From: GCA-003244245 sp050699875
Lineage (GTDB): Bacteria; Actinomycetota; Actinomycetes; Mycobacteriales; Pseudonocardiaceae
Direction: 5' to 3'
DNA length: 64,000 nt
NCBI GenBank assembly: GCA_050699875.1
Contig: JBOHFX010000091.1
Location: 1 to 64,000, forward strand
The notes under the pieces were generated by a model. It searched no databases. It was not told the origin of the DNA and was given only the letters and a program-made list of their open reading frames with translations. Position 1 is the first letter of the stretch, and every line of letters starts with the position of its first letter. This document shows, piece after piece, positions 25,884 to 36,875 of this stretch. The position numbers and the translations under genes were made by a program.

Positions 25884-25910
25884 TTAGCACTCGACCCCTT
25901 CGAGTGCCAG
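25884..25910 (+). promoter_or_regulatory. CIRCE operator 2 (HrcA site)
   Basis: TTAGCACTC (25884-25892), a 9-bp spacer and GAGTGCCAG (25902-25910) form a second CIRCE element, exact in the left arm and with two changes in the right. The two operators are offset by 35 bp, so HrcA dimers may bind next to each other. Confidence 0.9.
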
Positions 25911-26043
25911 CTGTACCAACACCGAGGTCGGGACGGTGAGTCCGGCAATCGCCGGACGTCCGTCGCGGGCACCGAGCCTGGCCGAGCACCGTGTCCTTGC
26001 CGCGGAAGCCCCGCGGCGCCCATGACCGGAGGACCACACCGCA

Positions 26044-27672
<1,629 letters not shown>

Positions 27673-27690
27673 TCCGCTTCCGCTGTACCC

Positions 27691-27726
27691 GCAAGGGCCC
27701 GGTCCTCCAGAGGACCGGGCCCTTGC
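27691..27726 (+). terminator. Intrinsic terminator after groEL
   Basis: GCAAGGGCCCGGTCCT (27691-27706) and its exact inverse complement (27711-27726) form a 16-bp perfect stem with a 4-base CCAG loop, followed by CTTTCC. It starts 18 nt after the groEL stop. Confidence 0.93.
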
Positions 27727-27846
27727 CTTTCCCCAGGGCGTCCCTCGGCTGCATTCTGGGAACTACAACGCAGTAACTCAGGCCCTCGTAGGTACTTCCG
27801 GAGACAAAACGCACTAATGCGGCGATCGAGCGGCTAGCGTCGCCTC

Positions 27847-28598
27847 ATGCGGGGGTTGGGACCTATTGGCTCGGGAGACGGGGTAGTTCCCGGCTTGGTC
27901 GATGTCGGGGCGGCGCTGGCCGACGTCTCTGCCATCGGACCTTTCTACGAGATCGACACTCTGATGGCGGGTCCGGGATGGGTCCCGATGAGCGGTCTGA
28001 TCGATGGCTGTGACCTCGCCGTCCGGATCGACGTCACGCTCGATGCACTCCGCAGGCGAATTGATCGCGACGACGTCGACGTCCGAGTCGCTGCCTCGCT
28101 GGTGCAGTTGAACCTGTCTGCACGGTTGTTGTCACCGGCGATCGCACTGGCCGCCAGATACTCGGTGGTACCGCAGTTGTCGCTTTCGACGTTGCGCTGG
28201 CAGCCACGTCTCGGAGGCGCTGCGCCTGTCGGTGTGCGGCACCCACGGGTGTTCCACGGCGGGAGTACGGCAAAGCTGGCCGCGTTGATCGACGAGCACG
28301 TGCTGCTGCCATCAGTCGAGCCTCTGATGACCGCTACCGGCATAACGGTGAAGATCTCGCCGCAGGTCCTTCGGGGAAACGTTGGCTCCGCGTTCGCGGG
28401 TGCCGCTGCGGTGATCGCGGCGCAGGACCCGTCGGCGGGCGACCGCGCTCGAGCGCTCGTCCAGCTGCTGCTGGACACCACTCCGCGCGCTGGTACGGGC
28501 CACTATGTCGACGGCCGGTTCCACCGCCGAAGCTGCTGCTTGTACTACCGGATCGAGCCATCAGCTGGCACCTGCGCGGATTGCGTGCTGGGCACGGT

Positions 28599-28602
<4 letters not shown>
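27847..28602 (+). CDS. FhuF-like [2Fe-2S] protein, putative ferric-siderophore reductase
   Basis: The 251-residue protein ends with C-C-x11-C-x2-C (RRSCCLYYRIEP then TCADC), close to the Cys pattern of FhuF ferric-siderophore reductases, whose four Cys bind a 2Fe-2S cluster. The rest is helical and poorly conserved, as in that family. Reduction of imported ferric chelates is the likely role. The stop overlaps the permease start (GTGA), so the pair is coupled. No siderophore uptake genes are nearby. Confidence 0.75.
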
Positions 28603-29861
<1,259 letters not shown>

Positions 29862-29878
29862 CTCCCGCGCCTGCGGAG

Positions 29879-31150
29879 TCAACCGCCGCTCTGGTGGGGG
29901 GCGACGTATGCGAGCGCTTCCGGCGCCATGAACGGCGGCGTCACCTGCCGGAGCCGGCCCGGCACTCCGATATCGGGAACGCCAACGGAGACCTCCCGAG
30001 CAGCCGGGGCGCCGGGCTTGGCGAAGTTCAGGTCAGCGGTCAGCTTCTCGGTGGTGATGGTGGTGACCTGGCGCAGCGCCTCCTGGATCCCGGCGCGACT
30101 CATGTTGCCGTTGGTACAGGCGCGTTCGAGCAATTGGCCCCAGACCTCGCCGATGGCATACCCGTAGGGCACCCCGCTGTTGGGCAGTTCCTGGTAGCCG
30201 GCCTGCTGGTAGGCGCCGGCGACGTGCTGCGCCTTGGGCACGTCGGAAGTGAACGGCACCGAGCTGGCCACCACCGAAAGGTTGCTCACAGCTCTAGCGT
30301 CCGGGCCGGTCAGCAGCTTCGGGGTGAGCGCTGGGCTGTTACCGATCATCGGCACGTTGAGCCCCAGCTGCTGGTTGACCGTTGCAGCCGACGCGGTCTG
30401 TTCAGGGGTGGTGCTCAGTGCGATCGCCGTGACCCGAGGTTCGCCAGTGAACCTGGTCATGATGTTGCGCATGTCCGGCTCGGTGGCGGTCACCTTGACG
30501 TCGCGCACCGTCAGATTGTGGCGCTGGGCGAAGTACTGGGCGCCGCGCAGACCGTTGGCGCCGTAGTCACCGTCGAGCCAGATGTGGCCGATGGTGCCAC
30601 CAGGCCGGATCCTGTCTTGCTGCATGAGGAAAGACAGACCATTGATCATCTCGACGTCGTAGGTGGTAGCCGGAATGATCACGTAGGGATTGCTCAGCAG
30701 TGCCGAAGAATTCGACAGCGCGATCACCGTGGTTTCGTTGTCGATCATGCTCTGACTCAGGGCCGCGGTCACCGAAGAGCCGGCGATCTGCATGAAGCCC
30801 AGTACCTCCGGCTCCAGTGCGGCGTACTGGGTCCTCGCGGTGCCGAGGTTGTCCTGATGATCGCGGATCTCCAACTTGACCTTCCGCCCGCAGATTCCGC
30901 CCGCGGCGTTGGTTTCGTTGATCCATACCTGGTGGCCGTGGACGGCCCCGCGGCTGAGGTCGGAGAACGGGCCGGAGTAGTCAGTCAACGTACCGAGCAC
31001 GATCTCGCCGGGGGTGACGCCGAAGTCGGTGGTCAGGCTGTCAGGCTTGACGGCGACATGTGCACCCGATCCCGGCTCGGTGGTAGAGCAGCCTGACAGG
31101 GCGAGCAGACTCGCCAGTGCCACGGCCGGGACAGCGACCGCACGCTGCAT
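29879..31150 (-). CDS. ABC-transporter substrate-binding lipoprotein (branched-chain amino acid type)
   Basis: From ATG 31150 the protein has a lipoprotein signal peptide with lipobox LSGC (Cys about residue 20) followed by a Peripla_BP_6/LivK-like fold: GEIVLGTLTDYSGPFS, GGICGRKVKLEIRDHQDN and GYAIGEVWGQLLERAC. AAGGGA lies nine bases upstream. Such proteins bind amino acids, amides or similar ligands at the outer face of the membrane. No permease or ATPase genes accompany it, so it is an orphan component. It converges on the APC permease, 17 bp away. Confidence 0.9.
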   Translation of the reverse strand: MQRAVAVPAVALASLLALSGCSTTEPGSGAHVAVKPDSLTTDFGVTPGEIVLGTLTDYSGPFSDLSRGAVHGHQVWINETNAAGGICGRKVKLEIRDHQDNLGTARTQYAALEPEVLGFMQIAGSSVTAALSQSMIDNETTVIALSNSSALLSNPYVIIPATTYDVEMINGLSFLMQQDRIRPGGTIGHIWLDGDYGANGLRGAQYFAQRHNLTVRDVKVTATEPDMRNIMTRFTGEPRVTAIALSTTPEQTASAATVNQQLGLNVPMIGNSPALTPKLLTGPDARAVSNLSVVASSVPFTSDVPKAQHVAGAYQQAGYQELPNSGVPYGYAIGEVWGQLLERACTNGNMSRAGIQEALRQVTTITTEKLTADLNFAKPGAPAAREVSVGVPDIGVPGRLRQVTPPFMAPEALAYVAPHQSGG

Positions 31151-31235
31151 GCCATCGTCCCTTCGTCGACTCCCGCTGCCACGGGTTCTGTTGTCAATGA
31201 CAACGCGGCCGGGATTCCTGGGGTGACGGTCGCGC

Positions 31236-31607
31236 CTAGCTCCGCGTGGGTAGCTGTTGCAGCGACCATGTGTTCCCATCCGGGTCGCTGAAGGTGACGA
31301 AGGAGCCCCACGGCTGGACGTCGACGTCGCTGGCTTGCACGCCGTGCGCGATGAGCGCTTGCCGGGCGGCCTCGACGTCGTCGACGACGACTAGCAGGCC
31401 TTGTTGCGATCCTGGCGGCATCTCGGTGATGCCGGTGCCCAGCGCGATGGAGCAGGCCGAGCCGGGTGGGGTGAGCTGCACGAAGCGCAGCGTGTCGTTG
31501 ACCTGGTGGTCGTGGTCGGCGTGGAAGCCGATTTGCTCCACATAGAAGGCTTTGGCGCGGTCGACATCGGTGACCGGAACGGGGACCAGCTCGAGCTTCC
31601 AATCCAT
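31236..31607 (-). CDS. VOC-family (glyoxalase/bleomycin-resistance fold) protein
   Basis: The 123-residue protein has a single pair of VOC beta-alpha repeats: ELVPVPVTDVDRAKAFY at the start and FVTFSDPDGNTWSLQQ at the end. It could be a small enzyme or a binding protein; the family is too broad to assign a substrate. It lies upstream of the lipoprotein gene on the same strand, separated by 85 bp. Confidence 0.88.
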   Translation of the reverse strand: MDWKLELVPVPVTDVDRAKAFYVEQIGFHADHDHQVNDTLRFVQLTPPGSACSIALGTGITEMPPGSQQGLLVVVDDVEAARQALIAHGVQASDVDVQPWGSFVTFSDPDGNTWSLQQLPTRS

Positions 31608-31960
31608 GATCGTATTCCCATCTTGAAGTGGATCACAGTGCGATGGTTCAGACCTTAGAAGGGATAGCGGTCAATTCTTGACCGCAGTGCGCCGCCCGTT
31701 CATCGTCGTGTACGGCGATCCAGTCCACGGTCGGGATGCCAGGACTCGCCGGAGAAGTCGGTCCAGGAGGTCATGCGGCGATCGTGCCGGAAGGGTCCGA
31801 CAATCCGGTCGTGGTGAACGGCAGGGACCCAGAGCAGGCCCGCTGACCCGCCGTGGGGTGGTCGGCAGTCGGTGAGCGGGCCGCGTCCTAGCTACCGGTG
31901 AGTGCGCTGAAAGCGGAAATCACCCGCTGCGGCGCTGCGGGCGTACCCAGCCTCGACAGC
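31608..31960. other. About 350 bp without an identifiable gene
   Basis: The stretch between the VOC gene and the metallo-beta-lactamase remnant has short open frames on both strands but none with recognisable similarity. A minus-strand fragment beginning M-T-S-W-T-D-F near 31778 runs only 24 codons and could be the start of a lost gene. Confidence 0.4.
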
Positions 31961-32314
31961 ATGAGCATCACTGAGCTGCGCCCCCACCTGTACCGGCTGG
32001 TGCTGGGGAGGTATCAGGCCTTTCTGTGGCACGAGGACGACTCCGTCACATTCATCGACACAGGCGAGGCCGGCTCAGGGCCGGCGATTGACGCCGGGCT
32101 CAGGCAGATCGGTCTGGCCACCAGCGACCTTGACCGTCTGGTGCTGACCCATTTTCACGTCGACCGAGCCGAGGCAGCGGCATCGTTTTGCCGGCTTGCC
32201 GAGCTTGACGTGGAGACCGCGTGCTTCGGCCACGGGGAACCGCTGATCGACAACGCGGCGACTCGGTTGCAGCAGGTTGCGAGCGCGCTGGCGTCCGATG
32301 CCAGCTCAGACTAG
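31961..32314 (+). pseudogene. Metallo-beta-lactamase fold hydrolase with large internal deletion
   Basis: The 117-residue frame starts like an MBL-fold hydrolase (ITELRPHLYRLVLGRYQAFLW, FIDTGEAGSG, LDRLVLTHFH) and ends like one (DVETACFGHGEPLI). Between them about 100 residues are missing: THFH runs straight into VDRAEAA, a sequence that in relatives lies after the metal site. The H-x-H-x-D-H metal motif is thus broken (THFHVDR) and the middle metal-binding His is lost. The frame is kept, so a short protein may be made, but it cannot be a working hydrolase. Confidence 0.78.
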
Positions 32315-32479
32315 GCGCTGAACCAGAGGCAAGCCGGAACATGGCCACCACTGATCACCATCTGTGTGCCCGGGACGACACACCATGTCGTTCCCGTCAC
32401 ACAGGCCGCGATCAAGGGGAGGACCGTGCAGGGACGTTAGCCTGGCATCCGTGGTCTTATGTGTGGACAAGCGTTGACG

Positions 32480-33085
32480 ATGGCCGAGGAACTGCCGGAA
32501 TTGACTCTCGCCGATGCCGCCGCATGGCGGGCGTGGCTGTCGGAACATCACAGCAGCCCCACCGGCGTGTGGTTGGTACTCGCCAGGAAGCGGACCACGC
32601 AACCGACCAGCCTCAGCTACGACCAGGCGCTGGATGAAGCGCTGTGCCACGGCTGGATCGACGGTCGAGCACAACGCCGCGACGAGACCACCTACTGGCA
32701 GCGCTTCACCCCCCGGCGGGCACGCAGCCCGTGGTCGGCGCGCAACGTCGGCATCATCAGCCGACTGGAGGCCGAGGGCCGGATGCACCCGGCGGGAGTA
32801 GCCGAAGTCAAGCGTGCCCAAGCCGGCGGACGCTGGGAAGCGGCCTACGCCGGGCCGGCCGACATCGAGCTGCCGGCTGACCTCGCCGCCGCGTTGACCG
32901 AGCTACCCAGGGCAAGGGCGATGTTTGACATTCTCACCAGCCAGAATCGCTATGCCGTGCTCTACCGGATCGAAAGCGCCAAACGCCCCGAAACTCGAGC
33001 CCGCCGCATTGAGCAGTTCGTCGCCATGCTCGCGCGCGGCGAAACGATCTATCCGCAGAAGCGCCAACTTGACAACGACGACTGA
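32480..33085 (+). CDS. YdeI/OmpD-associated family protein
   Basis: The 201-residue protein has the family motifs W-L-x-E-H-H, GVWLVLARK, YDQALDEALCHGWIDG and TYWQRFTPRR, with a C-terminal region ALTELPRARAMFDILTSQNRY and RIEQFVAMLARGETIYPQ. YdeI proteins have been linked to resistance to antimicrobial peptides, but the biochemical role is unclear. The start could also be ATG 32459; neither has a clear ribosome site. Confidence 0.85.
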   Translation: MAEELPELTLADAAAWRAWLSEHHSSPTGVWLVLARKRTTQPTSLSYDQALDEALCHGWIDGRAQRRDETTYWQRFTPRRARSPWSARNVGIISRLEAEGRMHPAGVAEVKRAQAGGRWEAAYAGPADIELPADLAAALTELPRARAMFDILTSQNRYAVLYRIESAKRPETRARRIEQFVAMLARGETIYPQKRQLDNDD

Positions 33086-33109
33086 TTTGGCAGATAGGGG
33101 GCTGTGCCG

Positions 33110-33289
33110 TCAGTGCGAGTGTTCGTGCTCCTCTTCGAGGCTTTTCTCGTGAATATGTGGGTGTGCGTGGGTCTGCCCGTTGTGGCCGTGTTCGTGCTCG
33201 TGCTCGACGTGCTCATGGTCGTGCAAGACATGCGCATGCGTATGCGTCAGTTCGTCGTGAGAGTGCTCGTGAGTGTGCGGTGCGGTCAT
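33110..33289 (-). CDS. Very histidine-rich small protein, putative metal binder
   Basis: The 59-residue product contains 21 His, mostly in H-x-H alternation with Glu, Thr and Ala (for example HEHVEHEHEHGH), and almost no hydrophobic core. GGAGG lies four bases before ATG 33289, which supports a real gene despite the simple sequence. It should bind Zn, Ni, Co or Cu ions and act as store, buffer or metallochaperone. Similar His-rich peptides in actinobacteria are sometimes labelled zinc transporter permease although they have no membrane segment, as here. No transporter gene is adjacent. Confidence 0.72.
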   Translation of the reverse strand: MTAPHTHEHSHDELTHTHAHVLHDHEHVEHEHEHGHNGQTHAHPHIHEKSLEEEHEHSH

Positions 33290-33565
33290 CAGTCCTCCGT
33301 TCACAGGACGTCTATTCGGTGTTGCCGCTTAATCCCTCTGTCCTCTCGATGTTACACGCGCCCGACCGGCGGCTGGCAAGCATTTCCGAAAACAGAATTA
33401 AATGCGCCTTTCTTGCAACTGGCTAAACGACGTAGGTGCATGTTCATTCCACTGTCCGACAGGTCCGATGGGTGGTTTTAGCGGCCAGGACAGGCACAGG
33501 TCGAGTACCACTTCCGCGCATAGTCTACTCAGCGAACTGGGTTGACCCCGTGGGAAGATGCGGCG

Positions 33566-34135
33566 GTGATCGCCGGACTACTGCTGGCTGCCGGGGCCGG
33601 ACGGCGCTACGGCATGCCCAAGGCCTTGGTCGGCGGCGGCGCCTGGCTGCGCCGGGCGGTGGCCACCCTGACCGACGGTGGATGCGACCCAGTGCTGGTC
33701 GTGGTTGGTGCGCAGGCCGACCGGGTCGTCCCGCTGGTACCGGAGACGGCCGGCACCGTGTTGGCGGCGGACTGGGCGGAGGGCATGGGCGCATCGCTAC
33801 GTGCCGGTCTGGCCGAGCTGATCGGCAGCGCGCCGCCGCAGGTGCAGGCCGTGCTGGTGCATCTGGTCGATCTGCCCGACGTGGACGCCTCGGTGGTCCA
33901 CCGGCTCGTCGCGCTGGCAGGGCCCGCCGTGGTCGCCCGGGCAGGGTTCGAAAGCCAGCCGGGCCATCCGGTGCTGTTCGGACGGCAGCACTGGGCTGAC
34001 ATCGTCGCGTCGGCGCGCGGTGATCGGGGAGCCCGCGATTGGCTGGCGCAACGGTCTGACGTGACCGTGGTGGACTGCTCCGACCTGGCCAGCGGGATCG
34101 ACGTGGATCGCCCCGACCAGCGTCTGGCGGAATAG
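33566..34135 (+). CDS. MobA/MocA-like nucleotidyltransferase
   Basis: The 189-residue protein has the NTP-transferase motif LLLAAGAGRRYGMPKAL, VVVGAQADRV, LVHLVDLPDVD and a C-terminal PGHPVLFGRQHW. It resembles MocA/MobA-like enzymes that attach CMP or GMP to molybdopterin, often encoded beside XdhC and molybdenum hydroxylases. GTG 33566 is preferred over TTG 33542 because the conserved strand begins there. The XdhC gene follows 121 bp later. Confidence 0.88.
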   Translation: MIAGLLLAAGAGRRYGMPKALVGGGAWLRRAVATLTDGGCDPVLVVVGAQADRVVPLVPETAGTVLAADWAEGMGASLRAGLAELIGSAPPQVQAVLVHLVDLPDVDASVVHRLVALAGPAVVARAGFESQPGHPVLFGRQHWADIVASARGDRGARDWLAQRSDVTVVDCSDLASGIDVDRPDQRLAE

Positions 34136-34256
34136 CTGCCGCGGCTGCGGCGTCCTGTAGATCAGTCGTTTTGGGTGAACCTGCATGCTGTCTGGGCCGA
34201 ATACCCTCTAATAGGGGTCCAGCCTGTACCCGAAGCTCTGTGCGAGGAGGTCTGCG

Positions 34257-35411
34257 GTGCGTGAGGTGCTCGACGAACTGGTGGCGCAGTGGCGCGAGGG
34301 CAAGTCCACCGCGGTGGGCACGGTGGTATCCACCTACCGCTCGGCACCTCGACCGGCCGGAGCCTCGATGCTGGTGACATCACAGGAGCAGGTGGTCGGC
34401 AGCGTCTCGGGTGGCTGCGTCGAGGGGGCGGTCTTCGAGCTGGGCCAGCAGGTGCTCGCCGACGATACCCCTGTCCTGCAGCGCTACGGGGTCTCCGATG
34501 ACGATGCCTTCACCGTGGGCCTGACCTGTGGCGGCATCATCGATGTGTTCGTCGAGAAGGTGGACCCGGTCAGCTTTCCCGAGCTCGACGAGGTGGCTGC
34601 CTCGGTGGCCACGAAGGAACCGGTCGCCGTGGTCACCGTGGTCGCGCACCCCGACGCCGAGCGGGTCGGGGCCCGGATGGTGGTCTGGCCGGATCGGCAC
34701 ACTGGCACGACGGGCTCGTCACGCGCCGACGAGGCGATCCTGGAGGACGTCCGCGGTGCGCTTGCCGCCGGCCACGTGGTCACCCTGCATTACGGCCCCG
34801 AGGGGCAGCGCCGTGGCGAGGGCATGGACGTGTTCGTGAACTCCATGCAGCCGGCGCCTCGCATGCTGGTCTTCGGCGCGATCGACTTCGCTGCCGCGAT
34901 GGCCCGGATGGGGGTGTTCCTCGGCTACCACGTCACGGTGTGCGACGCGCGACCGGTGTTCGCCACCAAGAGCCGCTTCCCCGACGCGCACGAGGTCGTC
35001 GTGAACTGGCCGCACCGGTATCTCAAGGCAGAGGCCGAAGCTGGGCGGATCGACCCACGGACCGTGATCACCGTGCTGACCCACGACCCGAAATTCGACG
35101 TCCCGGTCATCGTCGAGGCACTGAAGCTGGACCTCGCCTATCTCGGCGCGATGGGCTCGCGCCGAACCCACAAAGACCGCACGGCGCGGCTGCGGGAGGC
35201 GGGCGTGACCGAAGAGGAGCTGACCAAGATCGCCTCGCCGATCGGGCTGGACCTGGGCGCCCGCACCCCCGAGGAGACCGCGGTCTCCATCGCCGCAGAG
35301 GTGATATCGCTGCGCTGGGGCGGCGGCGCCACCCAGACCCGCCTAGCCGACGCCGAAGGCCCCATCCACGGCGCCAACCCCATCGCCGAACCCGAGCCCG
35401 TCAAGGCCTGA
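34257..35411 (+). CDS. XdhC/CoxI-family molybdo-enzyme maturation protein
   Basis: The 384-residue protein has the XdhC N-terminal domain (STYRSAPRPAGASM, VSGGCVEGAVFELGQQVL, TCGGIIDVFVE) and the C-terminal Rossmann domain (MLVFGAIDFAAAMARMGVFLGYHVTVCDARP, split here as MLVFGAIDFAAA and GYHVTVCDARP; YLGAMGSRRTHKDR). XdhC proteins bind molybdopterin and help insert its sulphurated form into xanthine or CO dehydrogenase-type enzymes. AGGAGG lies six bases before GTG 34257. The structural genes of such an enzyme are not in the window. Confidence 0.92.
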   Translation: MREVLDELVAQWREGKSTAVGTVVSTYRSAPRPAGASMLVTSQEQVVGSVSGGCVEGAVFELGQQVLADDTPVLQRYGVSDDDAFTVGLTCGGIIDVFVEKVDPVSFPELDEVAASVATKEPVAVVTVVAHPDAERVGARMVVWPDRHTGTTGSSRADEAILEDVRGALAAGHVVTLHYGPEGQRRGEGMDVFVNSMQPAPRMLVFGAIDFAAAMARMGVFLGYHVTVCDARPVFATKSRFPDAHEVVVNWPHRYLKAEAEAGRIDPRTVITVLTHDPKFDVPVIVEALKLDLAYLGAMGSRRTHKDRTARLREAGVTEEELTKIASPIGLDLGARTPEETAVSIAAEVISLRWGGGATQTRLADAEGPIHGANPIAEPEPVKA

Positions 35412-35493
35412 TTCCGCTGCATCGATCTTGAGGTTGTGGTCAGCTCAAGCGGCCAAGGCAAACTTCACGATCGTGTCAGCGGGAGGGGAACCG

Positions 35494-35722
35494 GTGGAGC
35501 GGCAGCTGGTGGGGTCGGGCTCGCCGTTTGAGGCGGCGATCGGGTTCTCCCGGGCTGTTCGGGTAGGGGAGCGGGTGCTGGTGTCGGGGACCGCGCCGGT
35601 GTGGGGCGACGGGAGCTGCCCGCATGACGTGACCGCTCAAGCTCGGCGCTGCTTCGAGATCATCGCTGATGCGCTGGCCGAGGCCGGGTCCGATCTGACC
35701 GACGTCGTGCGTGTCTCGCCTA
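35494..35722 (+). pseudogene. RidA (YjgF) family protein, 3' part missing
   Basis: From GTG 35494 (GGGAGGGG just upstream) the frame matches the first two-thirds of a RidA-like protein: FSRAVRVGERVLVSGTAPVW and DVTAQARRCFEIIADALAEAG-like residues, ending DLTDVVRV. Past about 35722 the family sequence stops and the frame runs on without similarity into the region antisense to the PIN toxin. The conserved C-terminal Arg/Glu part of the active site is absent. The break is next to the toxin-antitoxin pair, which probably replaced the missing end. Confidence 0.75.
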
Positions 35723-35771
35723 GGTACGCCTCGCCACGACGACCTCGCGCCCATGTCGCCCAAGCACGTCG

Positions 35772-36167
35772 TCAGGTCACATCGACATCGACCAGCCGCA
35801 GCCCGTGGACCCTGTCGAAGTGTTTGCGGTTCCTCGTCGCCAGCGGCAGGTTGTGCCGTAGGCAGATGCCCGCCTGGAGGCAGTCGGCGAAGCCGATGGC
35901 CGAGCCGGCCTTGCTCAGCACCGCGGCGATCTCGCCAGCCTGGAGAGCGGACGCGAGGTCTAGTGCCACGGTCCGAGACCGGAACAGCCGCAAGATCTGT
36001 TCTCGCCGGTCCAGGAAGTCGGTGCCGACCCGTAGCTCGAAACCGGTGACCGCGGTCAGGCGAAGCCGACGCTCGACGAGAAGCTCGCGGGTCAGCCGGG
36101 CGCCCGGTCCACGGCCCCGGAGGAAGTCGATGATCAGATCGGTGTCGGCTACTACGAGGCTCGCCAC
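35772..36167 (-). CDS. PIN-domain toxin, VapC-like
   Basis: The 131-residue protein has the acidic residues of PIN ribonucleases: Asp in VVADTDLIIDFL, Glu in VTGFELRVG, Asp in GFADCLQAG, and the closing NRKHFDRV. VapC toxins cut tRNA or rRNA. The GTG start lies inside the antitoxin gene (16-nt overlap), the usual coupling of such pairs. Confidence 0.9.
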   Translation of the reverse strand: MASLVVADTDLIIDFLRGRGPGARLTRELLVERRLRLTAVTGFELRVGTDFLDRREQILRLFRSRTVALDLASALQAGEIAAVLSKAGSAIGFADCLQAGICLRHNLPLATRNRKHFDRVHGLRLVDVDVT

Positions 36168-36391
36168 GTCGCCCTCGCCGCGCCCATCCGTGCCCGCAGT
36201 TCCGCCTCTTCCAGCTCGCCGAGCGTTCCTTCGAGGTCGAGCAGCACGTCGATCTCGTCGTCGTTAAGATCACGCAGGTAGGACTCGAGCGCCTCCTGCA
36301 CGAGCTGGGAGAAGCCACGTAGGCCGCGCCGCTGCGCCAGCGCACTGAGAGTGCGATGCTGCTCGTCGCTGATCTCTACCGTGGTCCGCAT
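36152..36391 (-). CDS. Ribbon-helix-helix antitoxin, VapB-like
   Basis: The 79-residue protein begins MRTTVEISDEQHRTLSALA, a ribbon-helix-helix DNA-binding start, followed by LVQEALESYLRDL and an acidic tail that would bind the toxin. It precedes and overlaps the PIN toxin gene and probably represses the pair's promoter, which must lie just upstream of 36391. Confidence 0.88.
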   Translation of the reverse strand: MRTTVEISDEQHRTLSALAQRRGLRGFSQLVQEALESYLRDLNDDEIDVLLDLEGTLGELEEAELRARMGAARATWRAS

Positions 36392-36528
36392 GCATGCATG
36401 TTAGCACGTGCGGTACTTCCCCGACCGATCTGATGCCGAGCCGCCGTCACCCCTGTTATCGATAACCAGGGATCGGTGCTCACTGGTTACGCCCGTCTCG
36501 CCAGGATATGCCCAGCTCAACCGGCAGC

Positions 36529-36783
36529 TCACCGTTCGAGGCTGCCACGGCGCTGCGCCGCCACCAGGCGGGAGAAGCTTCCGCCGGCCCGGACCGGTTC
36601 GTCGGCGACCGATCTCGGCGACGCGCCCATTGTCGACGGTGACGATGGGGTCGGCGCTAGCGGATGGTGGACAGCCGGTGGGCGATGAGCAGGGTGGTTC
36701 GCCCGCGACGGACCTCGGCCATCGCGGCGTGCAGTGCACCCGGTGGCCGCCAGGGCAGGATGGCAACCCCGGCAGCGGCACAT
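36529..36783 (-). pseudogene. ABC transporter ATP-binding domain, C-terminal remnant
   Basis: Read across two frames the minus strand gives R-G-R-T-T-L-L-I-A-H-R-L-S-T-I-R, then A-D-P-I-V-T-V-D-N-G-R-V-A-E-I-G, then G-G-S-F-S-R-L-V-A-A-Q. This is the H-loop and C-terminal end of an exporter-type ABC ATPase, broken by at least two frameshifts; the Walker A and signature parts are gone. Nothing else of the transporter remains. Confidence 0.7.
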
Positions 36784-36875
36784 GCGGCGGGCACGGCTTC
36801 GCGCAATCGACCGTAACGGTGCTGCAAGCTAAACACCGGCGGATACGTAGCGCTGATTGCCTGGGACCGATGTGG

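Noticed and set aside
32021..32033. Third copy of the CTGTGGCAC palindrome arm
   Set aside because: Only nine bases match and there is no inverted partner; it lies in coding-like sequence.
33380..33405. Zur/Fur box upstream of the His-rich gene
   Set aside because: Only a 6-bp inverted repeat with a long spacer; it does not match the Zur or Fur consensus.
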